5,909 bases of DNA. It comes from JBKHBQ01 sp046542305. GTDB lineage: Bacteria; Bacteroidota; Bacteroidia; Bacteroidales; 4484-276. The position numbers and the translations under genes were made by a program. Below the pieces are notes generated by a model. That model made no database searches and had not been told where the DNA came from. It was given only the letters and a program-made list of their open reading frames with translations. The stretch spans positions 1 to 5,909 of the forward strand of contig JBKHBQ010000254.1 in assembly GCA_046542305.1 (NCBI GenBank), in the 5' to 3' direction. Positions within the stretch are counted from its first letter, which is position 1, and each line of letters begins with the position of its first letter. This document shows, piece after piece, positions 1 through 5,129 of the stretch.

Positions 1-562
1 CCACATCTTTTACCAGGATCTCGGGTTTGCTGATGAGGCGGTGGGCGGCGCTGGCATACACCAGCATTTCTTCATAAAACAAAGGCCACTCTTTTAATGA
101 AACATCCTGATAAGGCGTAACGAAAATCCCGGCATCCAGCAAATCCTGTTTCAGGTGGGCGGCAATTTCTTCGGTGAGCAGTTCACGGGCTATCAGGCGG
201 ACGCCCGGATATTTGCGCTTGAATTCGCCGGCAAAGCGTGGCAGCAAATAGGGCGAAAGCGTCGGGATCACTCCGATGCGCAGTTCGCCCGTAATGGTGT
301 CGTGGAAGCTCTTCACGATCTCGTCGATTTTCTGGTGCTCACGAAGCACCACCTTCGCCTGCTCAATGATGAGCCGCCCCGGCTCAGTGGCAATGACGGG
401 CTTTTTGCTGCGGTCGAAAATGATCACCCCCATTTCGTCTTCCAGCTTTTTGATTTGCATGCTCAAAGTAGGCTGGGTAACAAAACAGGCATCGGCAGCC
501 CGGGCGAAATTGCGGTGCCGGTCAACGGCAATCAGGTATTCAAGTTGGATCAATGTTGTCAT
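1..562 (-). CDS. oxyR: OxyR-like LysR-family peroxide-sensing regulator (C-terminus cut by window edge)
   Basis: This is a LysR-type transcriptional activator that in its family senses hydrogen peroxide and switches on peroxide defence genes. The first 187 residues are visible. Residues about 1-60 form the winged helix-turn-helix, with the LysR signature FARAADACFVTQPTLSMQIKKLED (written here in parts: FARAADACFVTQ at 19-30 and PTLSMQIKKLED at 31-42). Residues 97-108 read GVIPTLSPYLLP, which closely matches E. coli OxyR GLIPTVGPYLLP; Thr101 corresponds to the E. coli peroxide-binding Thr100. The redox cysteines (E. coli C199 and C208) would lie just beyond the left edge, so peroxide sensing cannot be confirmed. 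The start chosen is the ATG at 562-560, which gives the normal LysR N-terminal spacing. It is divergent from dps-peroxiredoxin, the classical OxyR targets, which supports the name. Another LysR regulator is possible but less likely. Confidence 0.9.
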   Translation of the reverse strand, partial: MTTLIQLEYLIAVDRHRNFARAADACFVTQPTLSMQIKKLEDEMGVIIFDRSKKPVIATEPGRLIIEQAKVVLREHQKIDEIVKSFHDTITGELRIGVIPTLSPYLLPRFAGEFKRKYPGVRLIARELLTEEIAAHLKQDLLDAGIFVTPYQDVSLKEWPLFYEEMLVYASAAHRLISKPEILVKDV

Positions 563-577
563 TTCTAATTTTTTATG

Positions 578-585
578 CAAAGTTA
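578..585 (-). promoter_or_regulatory. Probable -7 element of the oxyR promoter
   Basis: On the minus strand this reads TAACTTTG, an exact match to the Bacteroidota TAnnTTTG -7 element, 15 bases upstream of the oxyR ATG. No TTG is seen at the usual -33 distance, so the promoter would be weak or dependent on a regulator, and the leader would be very short (about 10 bases). The element touches the inverted repeat at 585-620, so a protein bound there could repress oxyR. The functional reading is inference. Confidence 0.5.
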
Positions 586-620
586 TAGATAATAGTTATC
601 CTATCATAAATATTATCGAT
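585..620. promoter_or_regulatory. Candidate OxyR operator (AT-rich inverted repeat)
   Basis: Arms ATAGATAATA (585-594) and TATTATCGAT (611-620) are inverted repeats matching at 9 of 10 positions around a 16-base spacer. Inside lies a second palindrome, GATAA-TAG-TTATC (588-600), and an ATAG/CTAT pair (585-588 and 601-604) that echoes the half-sites of the E. coli OxyR consensus, though with different spacing. The element sits immediately upstream of the dps -33 box and covers roughly -70 to -37, where LysR activators usually bind. Assignment to OxyR is inference from position and symmetry; AT-rich sequence can give such repeats by chance. Confidence 0.5.
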
Positions 621-651
621 TTGTTTTATAATCATCCTCGCTTTATCTTTG
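620..651 (+). promoter_or_regulatory. dps-peroxiredoxin promoter (Bacteroidota -33/-7 type)
   Basis: TTTG at 620-623 and TATCTTTG at 644-651 are separated by 20 bases, an exact fit to the Bacteroidota primary sigma pattern of TTTG and TAnnTTTG about 19-21 bases apart. Transcription would begin near 657, leaving a leader of about 36 bases before the dps ATG. The leader ends in a run of nine A (679-687), with no strong Shine-Dalgarno site, as is common in this phylum. Confidence 0.7.
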
Positions 652-692
652 CAACATCGAAATGAAGTAATTAATCTCAAAAAAAAAGAATT

Positions 693-1175
693 ATGTCAAA
701 GCAAAGTAAAATAGATTACCTCAACGAGGTACAGGAAAAACTCAACGGGCTTCTTTCAACCTACGCCGTACATTATCAAAATCTTAGATCGATGCACTGG
801 AACGTTACCGGACCGGAGTTCTTCCTGCTGCACGAAAAATTCGAGGAAGAATACCTGGATGCTCAGACTTCGGTTGATGAAATAGCCGAACGAATTTTAT
901 CGCTGGGCGGTAAACCAATCGGCAGTTTTTCTGTTTATCTGGATAAATCGGTAATTGCAGAATTCAAAAGTTATGAGTCCGCGGAACAGTCCATTGGTTT
1001 TTTAGTCGAGAGCATCGATATCCTGCTGCAATCGGAAGAGGAAGTACTTGAAATGGCTTCGGATGCAGGGGATGAAGGCACGGTAGCTCTGATGAGCGAC
1101 CTGATAGCAAAACAGGAAAAAACCCGCTGGATGTTTGCTGCAACAATCAACAAATCATATACATCACAAAAGTAA
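693..1175 (+). CDS. dps: Dps family mini-ferritin (DNA protection during starvation)
   Basis: Dps proteins form hollow 12-subunit cages that oxidise Fe(II), preferably with hydrogen peroxide, and store it as ferric mineral, which prevents Fenton damage. At 160 residues it has the usual family length. The inter-subunit ferroxidase ligands are all present: His35 and His47 from one subunit and Asp62 and Glu66 from the partner, with the exact spacing (12, 15, 4) of Listeria innocua Dps H31, H43, D58 and E62. The signature MHWNVTGPEFFLLHEKF lies at residues 34-50. The N-terminal tail is short and only weakly basic, and the C-terminal tail is short, so tail-mediated DNA binding as in E. coli Dps is not obvious. 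No cysteine is present. It is the first gene of an operon with the peroxiredoxin 26 bp downstream and is divergent from oxyR, which suggests peroxide-induced expression. Confidence 0.95.
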   Translation: MSKQSKIDYLNEVQEKLNGLLSTYAVHYQNLRSMHWNVTGPEFFLLHEKFEEEYLDAQTSVDEIAERILSLGGKPIGSFSVYLDKSVIAEFKSYESAEQSIGFLVESIDILLQSEEEVLEMASDAGDEGTVALMSDLIAKQEKTRWMFAATINKSYTSQK

Positions 1176-1201
1176 TTACAAACATTAAATCTCTCTAAAA
1201 A

Positions 1202-1846
1202 ATGGAAAATACTGTAATGAACATGCCGAGGATCGGCGATATGGCTCCTGATTTCGAAGCCATGACCACTCAGGGAAAAATTAAGTTTTCGGAGTACGCA
1301 AAGGACAAATGGGTGATTTTATTCTCGCACCCTGCCGATTTTACGCCGGTTTGCACCACCGAAATGTCGGCCTTTGCCCAGCAGGAAGAAGACTTCAAAA
1401 AGTACAACACCAAGTTGATGGGGCTGAGCATCGACAGCATTCACTCGCACATTGCATGGGTGAACAACGTGAAAAAGAACCTTGGCATTACCATGAAATT
1501 TCCGATCATTGCCGACCTCGACATGAAAGTGGCCAACCTGTACGGAATGGTTCAGCCCGGCGAAGCAGAAACCGCCGCCGTACGCGCCGTATTCTTTATT
1601 GATCCGGCTTTTAAAATCAGGCTCATCATGTACTACCCGCTCAATGTGGGCCGCAACATGGATGAAATCTGGCGCGTGCTGAAAGCCCTGCAGATCTCCG
1701 ATGAAAACAAGGTGGCCACTCCGCTCAACTGGCAACCCGGCGACAAGGTGATCGTTCCCCCGCCGAAAACCGTTGATGAAATGGAAGAGCGCGAAAAGAG
1801 CGATTACGAAATGGTAGACTTCTACCTGGCAAAAAAACTGCTGTAA
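1202..1846 (+). CDS. 1-Cys peroxiredoxin, Prx6 family
   Basis: This thiol peroxidase would reduce hydrogen peroxide or alkyl hydroperoxides in the cytoplasm. The peroxidatic cysteine is Cys51 in the motif PADFTPVCTTE (44-54), with Thr48 and the active-site Arg128 (AAVRAVFFIDP) in the expected places. The 214-residue length, PVCTTE rather than the VCPTE of AhpC, and the C-terminal extension with PLNWQPGDKV place it in the Prx6 group, like the archaeal thioredoxin peroxidases. Cys51 is the only cysteine, so no intramolecular or intersubunit resolving cysteine exists and an outside thiol must recycle it; the reductant is unknown. The first ATG is used as start; Met6 and Met8 are alternative starts that would leave the fold intact. 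It follows dps closely with no promoter or terminator between them, so it is likely co-transcribed and part of the OxyR regulon. Confidence 0.93.
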   Translation: MENTVMNMPRIGDMAPDFEAMTTQGKIKFSEYAKDKWVILFSHPADFTPVCTTEMSAFAQQEEDFKKYNTKLMGLSIDSIHSHIAWVNNVKKNLGITMKFPIIADLDMKVANLYGMVQPGEAETAAVRAVFFIDPAFKIRLIMYYPLNVGRNMDEIWRVLKALQISDENKVATPLNWQPGDKVIVPPPKTVDEMEEREKSDYEMVDFYLAKKLL

Positions 1847-1875
1847 ACAATAATTTTTTCATAGGATTATACAAC

Positions 1876-1902
1876 AAAGGGGCTTCACGGTCCCTTTTTT
1901 TT
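1876..1902 (+). terminator. Rho-independent terminator of the dps-peroxiredoxin operon
   Basis: The arms AAAGGGGCT (1876-1884) and GGTCCCTTT (1889-1897) pair over nine positions, including two G-T wobbles, around the loop TCAC. The stem runs into eight consecutive T (1895-1902). It lies 29 bases after the peroxiredoxin stop. Confidence 0.85.
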
Positions 1903-1962
1903 ATATCCCTGTCAAAAATGACTTTTCAATTTCGAACATGGATCGGCAAGATAGGAATTGTG

Positions 1963-1970
1963 TAATTTTG
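1963..1970 (+). promoter_or_regulatory. Probable -7 element of the mrp-nfu promoter
   Basis: TAATTTTG matches the Bacteroidota TAnnTTTG element, 25 bases upstream of the mrp ATG and downstream of the preceding operon's terminator. No TTG is visible at the expected -33 distance (about 1939-1944 reads TGGATC), so only half of the promoter is supported. Confidence 0.5.
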
Positions 1971-1995
1971 CCAAAAAACATAAATACGTTTTCTC

Positions 1996-3039
1996 ATGTC
2001 ATATACAAAACAACAAGTGCTGGATGCCCTTGAGCAAGTGATTTACTTTCCAAAGAGCGACAATATTGTTTCGCTCGAAATGGTAGACAATCTCCATATT
2101 GAGGGTCATAAAATCAGCTTTACGCTGCTTTTTCCCGAGCCGAACGATAAAAATGCGGCCATTGTAGAACAGGCCTGCGTGAATGCCATCGAAGATAACC
2201 TGGGTAAGGAAGCCGAAATACGTGGCAATATTACCCTGAAAGCAAAAACCGAAGACTCGCTCGACAAAGTGAAGCATATCGTTGCGGTAGCTTCCGGAAA
2301 AGGAGGTGTGGGAAAATCTACGGTAGCTGTTAATTTGGCTGTGGCACTCTCGCAATCCGGTGCACGCGTTGGAATTTTGGATGCCGATATCTACGGCCCA
2401 TCCATCCCGCTGATGTTCGACCTGAAAGATGCACGACCGATGGCTGAAAAGCGCAATGGCCGGGATGTGATCGTACCCATCGAAAAGTTCGGGATAAAAA
2501 TCCTTTCGATCGGCTTTTTCGTAGATCCGTCGCAGGCTCTGCTGTGGCGCGGCCCCATGGCTTCCAATGCGCTGAACCAGTTGCTGCGCGATTCCGACTG
2601 GGGCGAACTTGATTACCTGGTGATTGACCTCCCTCCCGGAACCGGCGATATCCACCTAACTCTGGTGCAGGAAGTGCCGGTGAGCGGCGTGGCCATCGTA
2701 AGCACCCCGCAGGAAGTTTCGCTGGCGGATGCGCGCAAGGCCTTCAGCATGTTCAAGTCAGAAAAGATTAATGTTCCGATACTGGGCCTGATCGAAAACA
2801 TGTCGTATTTCACCCCGGCCGAACTGCCCGAAAACAAATATTATATATTTGGAAAAGAGGGCGGTGCCAAACTGGCAAACGAAGCCGGTGTTCCGCTGCT
2901 GGGACAGATACCGCTGGTTGAGGGCATCTGCGAATCCGGTGATACCGGCAAACCCATTGCCCTTGGTGATGATGCAAATCCTGAAGCCAAAGCATTTAAA
3001 AAACTTGCGGAAAATGTGATTCAGCAACTTGCAAAATAA
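1996..3039 (+). CDS. mrp: Mrp/ApbC family P-loop ATPase, iron-sulfur cluster carrier, lacking the CxxC motif
   Basis: Mrp/ApbC (Nbp35-type) ATPases carry or help deliver Fe-S clusters to apoproteins in the cytosol. Residues about 3-84 form the MIP18/DUF59 (FeS_assembly_P) domain. The ATPase domain then shows the deviant Walker A motif SGKGGVGKST (100-109) with the signature lysine Lys102, the switch I motif DADIYGPS (129-136), LLWRGPM (182-188), and the switch II/Walker B motif DLPPGTGD (211-218). At 347 residues the length is normal. Classical members have CxxC after ENMSYF to bind the bridging cluster; here that place reads FTPAELPENKYYIFG (272-286) with no cysteine. Only Cys61 and Cys312 remain. 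From memory, Mrp proteins of other Bacteroidota have a similar FTPAELP segment, so this is probably a lineage form rather than damage. nfu follows after 47 bp, consistent with an Fe-S operon. Confidence 0.93.
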   Translation: MSYTKQQVLDALEQVIYFPKSDNIVSLEMVDNLHIEGHKISFTLLFPEPNDKNAAIVEQACVNAIEDNLGKEAEIRGNITLKAKTEDSLDKVKHIVAVASGKGGVGKSTVAVNLAVALSQSGARVGILDADIYGPSIPLMFDLKDARPMAEKRNGRDVIVPIEKFGIKILSIGFFVDPSQALLWRGPMASNALNQLLRDSDWGELDYLVIDLPPGTGDIHLTLVQEVPVSGVAIVSTPQEVSLADARKAFSMFKSEKINVPILGLIENMSYFTPAELPENKYYIFGKEGGAKLANEAGVPLLGQIPLVEGICESGDTGKPIALGDDANPEAKAFKKLAENVIQQLAK

Positions 3040-3086
3040 AATATTGATTTTCATGTTAACATACTTACATATCAGATTTTAAAAAA

Positions 3087-3341
3087 ATGGACAACAACAA
3101 AGAAGAAATCACCAAGAAAGTACAAAACGTCATAAGCCAGATCAGGCCTTACCTGCAGCAGGATGGCGGAGATATTGAATTTATTGAGTTAACCGATGAC
3201 AATACCGTGAATGTACGCCTGCTCGGCGCGTGCGGATCGTGTCCATACAGCACGATGACCCTGAAAAATGGTGTGGAAACCGCCATGAAAAAAGCCATTC
3301 CGGAGGTTAAATCTGTTGAAGCAGTCAACCTGGAGCTTTAA
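3087..3341 (+). CDS. nfu: NifU C-terminal-domain (Nfu-type) iron-sulfur scaffold or carrier protein
   Basis: This 84-residue protein consists of a single NifU C-terminal (Nfu) domain, which binds a [4Fe-4S] cluster between subunits and passes it to target proteins. The family motif is clear: YLQQDGGDIEFIEL (22-35) followed by LLGACGSCPYSTMTLKNGVE (45-64) with the ligand pair Cys49 and Cys52. There is no N-terminal IscU-like or degenerate A-type domain, so it differs from full-length NifU and E. coli NfuA. It follows mrp by 47 bp with no terminator between and is followed by a strong terminator, so an mrp-nfu transcript is likely. The pairing suggests that Nfu may supply the cysteine-ligated cluster site that the partner Mrp lacks; that is inference. 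Confidence 0.93.
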   Translation: MDNNKEEITKKVQNVISQIRPYLQQDGGDIEFIELTDDNTVNVRLLGACGSCPYSTMTLKNGVETAMKKAIPEVKSVEAVNLEL

Positions 3342-3366
3342 ATATTATTCATTTTACTTCTTTTAC

Positions 3367-3400
3367 GGGCAATGTTTTCAACAGCATTGCCCTTTTTTTT
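3367..3400 (+). terminator. Rho-independent terminator of mrp-nfu
   Basis: The arms GGGCAATG (3367-3374) and CATTGCCC (3385-3392) pair perfectly over eight bases around a 10-base loop, followed by eight T (3393-3400). It lies 25 bases after the nfu stop codon. Confidence 0.92.
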
Positions 3401-3433
3401 CACAATTCTGTAAATCTATCCGTACAGATAATC

Positions 3434-3454
3434 CCAACCGTTGGATCATTCCAA
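3434..3454. repeat. Three alternating CCAA/TTGG half-sites upstream of the first porin gene
   Basis: CCAAC-C-GTTGG (3434-3444) and TTGGA-TCAT-TCCAA (3441-3454) are two perfect 5-bp inverted repeats sharing the central TTGG, so the two hairpins exclude each other. It lies between the nfu terminator and the porin promoter, in otherwise AT-rich DNA. A protein-binding site is possible; no function can be assigned. Confidence 0.3.
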
Positions 3455-3492
3455 ACAATTAAATTTTGTTAATTAGTGCTTGTGGAACAATC

Positions 3493-3516
3493 ATTTACAC
3501 ACGGTATTGTGTTAAT
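3493..3516. promoter_or_regulatory. Candidate operator palindrome at the first porin promoter
   Basis: Arms ATTTACACA (3493-3501) and TGTGTTAAT (3508-3516) are inverted repeats with one mismatch in nine around a 6-base spacer, a geometry like that of CRP/FNR-type sites. The axis is about 39-41 bases upstream of the predicted transcription start, and the right arm overlaps the possible -33 TTG. This position would suit a class II activator or a repressor. The symmetry is seen directly; the regulatory role is inference. Confidence 0.4.
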
Positions 3517-3540
3517 TCTATGTTTTCTGCATTATATTTG
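3507..3540 (+). promoter_or_regulatory. Probable promoter of the first OmpA-TSP3 gene
   Basis: TATATTTG at 3533-3540 matches TAnnTTTG exactly. A TTG at 3507-3509 could be the -33 element, but the 23-base spacing is at the long end. The leader to the ATG at 3578 would be about 32-35 bases. The -7 call is the stronger part. Confidence 0.55.
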
Positions 3541-3577
3541 AACGAACGATTTATTATACCATTAAATTCAAATTCTT

Positions 3578-4942
3578 ATGAAAAGAACCACTTTACTTTT
3601 AGTAGGGATAATTTTTACGTATGGGTTAATTCACTCCCAAAACACCGAGCATCCATGGCTGGTGGGAGTAAGTACTAACTTTGTGGATTTTCACGCTGTT
3701 GAGCAGCCTTTGGAAGATCAATTTACCGATACCGACTGGATGGGTGATCCGATTCCGGCGATGCTTAGGGTTGGAAGAGCATTGAACAGTTCCTTTTCGG
3801 TTTCGATCCTGAGTTCGTTTGCCAAACTCGAAGTTGATAAGCTTAACTCGTTGCCTCTGGAAAGACAAATCTCAGATGATTCTTTCTGGAAATTGGGTGG
3901 ACAGGTTGAGTATAGTTTTGCAAATGGTTACCTGTTGAACGAAAGCAGTTGGTTCGTTCCATATCTTCTTTTAGGAATGAATAGTTCGAAGGTGAGCAAG
4001 GTTTCATATTTATCAGCTTCTATGGGTGTTGGCGTTAACTTTTGGATCAATAAAAACCTGGGCCTGAATTTTCAGGGATCTTATGATTATCTTTTTGATT
4101 TTAACGACTACATGAACTTTAATATCGGACTGGTTGCCAGATTCGGTAAAGGGCCTGATGATGACAACGATGGCATTCCCAATAAAAAAGACGCATGCCC
4201 GGATGTGCCTGGGCCTGAAATTTACAATGGATGCCCCGACAGTGATGGCGATGGGATTATCGATAAAGAGGATAAGTGCCCGAATGAGGCTGGACTGGCA
4301 GCATTTGACGGTTGCCCCGATAGCGATGGCGACGGTATTCCCGATTACAAGGATGCCTGCCCTTCAGTTGCCGGACTTGAAAAATTCGATGGCTGCCCCG
4401 ATCGCGACAATGATGGCATTCCTGATGACAAAGACCAATGTCCCGATATAGCCGGTTTGGCAGAATTCAATGGATGCCCCGACAGTGATGGCGACGGGAT
4501 TCCCGACCATATGGACAATTGCCCCAATGAAGCGGGTGTGGCTGCCAATGACGGTTGCCCCGAAAAACCGGCAGAAATCGTTCCGGCTGAAGTAATGGAT
4601 GAGATTGAGTTTGCTGCTAAAAGCATTGAATTTGATTTCAATAGTTCAAAAATTAAGGCCGAATCGCATGACAAACTGGACAAAATTATTGAAATCATGA
4701 AGGAATACCCCACGGCACGCTTTACAGTATACGGCTATACCGATAAGGTTGGTTCACCATCCTATAACCTTACATTATCTGAAGAAAGGGCAAAATCTGT
4801 AAAAGATTATTTCGTTAAACACGGTATTGATGAGTATCGCCTCGAAAGCGGTGGCTTTGGAGAAAAAAATCCGATTGCACCAAATACTACTGAAGAAGGT
4901 CGGGCGAAAAACCGGCGTGTTGAAATTAAACTTGTAAAATAG
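3578..4942 (+). CDS. OmpA-family outer membrane protein with beta-barrel, five TSP3 repeats and peptidoglycan-binding domain
   Basis: This envelope protein would anchor the outer membrane to peptidoglycan and may form a small pore. Residues 1-20 are a signal peptide (MKRTT, hydrophobic core LLLVGIIFTYGL, probable cut before Gln21). Residues about 25-190 have the alternating pattern of an N-terminal outer-membrane beta-barrel. Residues 194-328 are five 27-residue thrombospondin type 3 repeats with calcium-binding DxDxDG loops and paired cysteines. Residues about 345-454 are the OmpA C-terminal domain: IEFDFNSSKI, YGYTDKVGSPSYNLTLSEER, and a GRAKNRRVEI end. Asp389 and Arg404 match, in spacing, the diaminopimelate-binding Asp271 and Arg286 of Acinetobacter OmpA. 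The 454-residue length suits OprF-like proteins. It has its own promoter and terminator. A paralogue follows 187 bp downstream. Its barrel-coding part is visibly more AT-rich in codon choice than that of the paralogue. The exact substrate or pore function is unknown. Confidence 0.93.
   Translation: MKRTTLLLVGIIFTYGLIHSQNTEHPWLVGVSTNFVDFHAVEQPLEDQFTDTDWMGDPIPAMLRVGRALNSSFSVSILSSFAKLEVDKLNSLPLERQISDDSFWKLGGQVEYSFANGYLLNESSWFVPYLLLGMNSSKVSKVSYLSASMGVGVNFWINKNLGLNFQGSYDYLFDFNDYMNFNIGLVARFGKGPDDDNDGIPNKKDACPDVPGPEIYNGCPDSDGDGIIDKEDKCPNEAGLAAFDGCPDSDGDGIPDYKDACPSVAGLEKFDGCPDRDNDGIPDDKDQCPDIAGLAEFNGCPDSDGDGIPDHMDNCPNEAGVAANDGCPEKPAEIVPAEVMDEIEFAAKSIEFDFNSSKIKAESHDKLDKIIEIMKEYPTARFTVYGYTDKVGSPSYNLTLSEERAKSVKDYFVKHGIDEYRLESGGFGEKNPIAPNTTEEGRAKNRRVEIKLVK
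4157..4561 (+). repeat. Five tandem 81-bp units encoding TSP3 calcium-binding repeats
   Basis: Five in-frame units of exactly 81 bp encode 27-residue repeats of the form DxDxDGIxDxxDxCPxxxG, ending in DGCP or NGCP. The TSP3 fold binds calcium through the aspartates and is stiffened by disulfides, so the stretch probably forms a rigid periplasmic spacer between barrel and peptidoglycan domain. Units 2 and 5 are nearly identical at the DNA level around their starts, including an exact 27-bp match (4225-4251 and 4468-4494). Confidence 0.92.
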
Positions 4943-4965
4943 GTATTAGCAATAATCTTGAAATT

Positions 4966-4998
4966 AAAAGGTTCGGGCAAACCCCCCGAACCTTTTTT
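4966..4998 (+). terminator. Rho-independent terminator between the two porin genes
   Basis: A perfect 12-bp stem, AAAAGGTTCGGG (4966-4977) and CCCGAACCTTTT (4985-4996), with a 7-base loop runs into six T (4993-4998). It starts 23 bases after the stop of the first porin gene. The A-run on the 5' side could allow termination from the other strand too, but no convergent gene is present. Confidence 0.93.
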
Positions 4999-5082
4999 CT
5001 TTCCTCTGTAAATCCGCATCATTTGTGATAAAATGTGTGCATTTGTTAATTAATTTTTCCTGTATTGACCGGCTTTTAATCG

Positions 5083-5090
5083 TATTTTTG
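5083..5090 (+). promoter_or_regulatory. Probable -7 element of the second OmpA-TSP3 gene
   Basis: TATTTTTG matches TAnnTTTG, 39 bases upstream of the ATG at 5130 and downstream of the preceding terminator. The nearest TTG (5065-5067) is only 15 bases away, shorter than usual, so the -33 element is doubtful. Confidence 0.45.
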
Positions 5091-5099
5091 ACGTTAAAA

Positions 5100-5115
5100 T
5101 CGTTTTCAAAAACGA
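5100..5115. promoter_or_regulatory. 16-bp palindrome in the leader of the second porin gene
   Basis: TCGTTTTCAAAAACGA is symmetric at 14 of 16 positions (7-bp arms, central CA). It lies a few bases downstream of the predicted transcription start and 14 bases before the ATG, where a repressor would block transcription. A stable RNA hairpin is unlikely because the two-base centre would force the innermost pairs open. The role is inference. Confidence 0.35.
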
Positions 5116-5129
5116 GTTCACTGCCTGAT

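Noticed and set aside
155..568. Open frame of 137 codons on the plus strand (and another at 276-665)
   Set aside because: Both lie antisense to the oxyR gene, whose minus-strand translation matches OxyR closely; their products resemble nothing I know.
1319..1735. Minus-strand open frame of 138 codons inside the peroxiredoxin gene
   Set aside because: Antisense shadow of a clear peroxiredoxin; no promoter or recognisable protein.
1999..2655. Minus-strand open frame of 218 codons inside mrp
   Set aside because: Long, but fully antisense to a conserved ATPase with intact motifs; the length is a by-product of codon use.
1996..3039. Possibility that mrp is degraded because it lacks CxxC
   Set aside because: The frame is full length with every nucleotide-binding motif intact, and the replacement segment looks like an ordered lineage variant.
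3053..3062. Perfect 10-bp palindrome ATGTTAACAT in the mrp-nfu gap
   Set aside because: Short, AT-rich and with no TAnnTTTG element nearby; likely chance.
3466..3678. Plus-strand 70-codon open frame upstream of and overlapping the first porin gene
   Set aside because: It would span the predicted promoter and enter the porin signal-peptide region in another frame, with no recognisable product.
4157..4561. Regularly spaced repeats that could suggest a CRISPR array
   Set aside because: The units are contiguous, in frame and 81 bp long with no variable spacers; they encode TSP3 protein repeats.
4134..4713. Extra open frames on both strands over the TSP3 region
   Set aside because: The 81-bp periodicity keeps stops out of alternative frames, producing repetitive but meaningless translations.
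5065..5070. TTGACC resembling a sigma-70 -35 box upstream of the second porin gene
   Set aside because: Bacteroidota promoters do not use the E. coli -35 consensus, and the spacing to the -7 element is too short.
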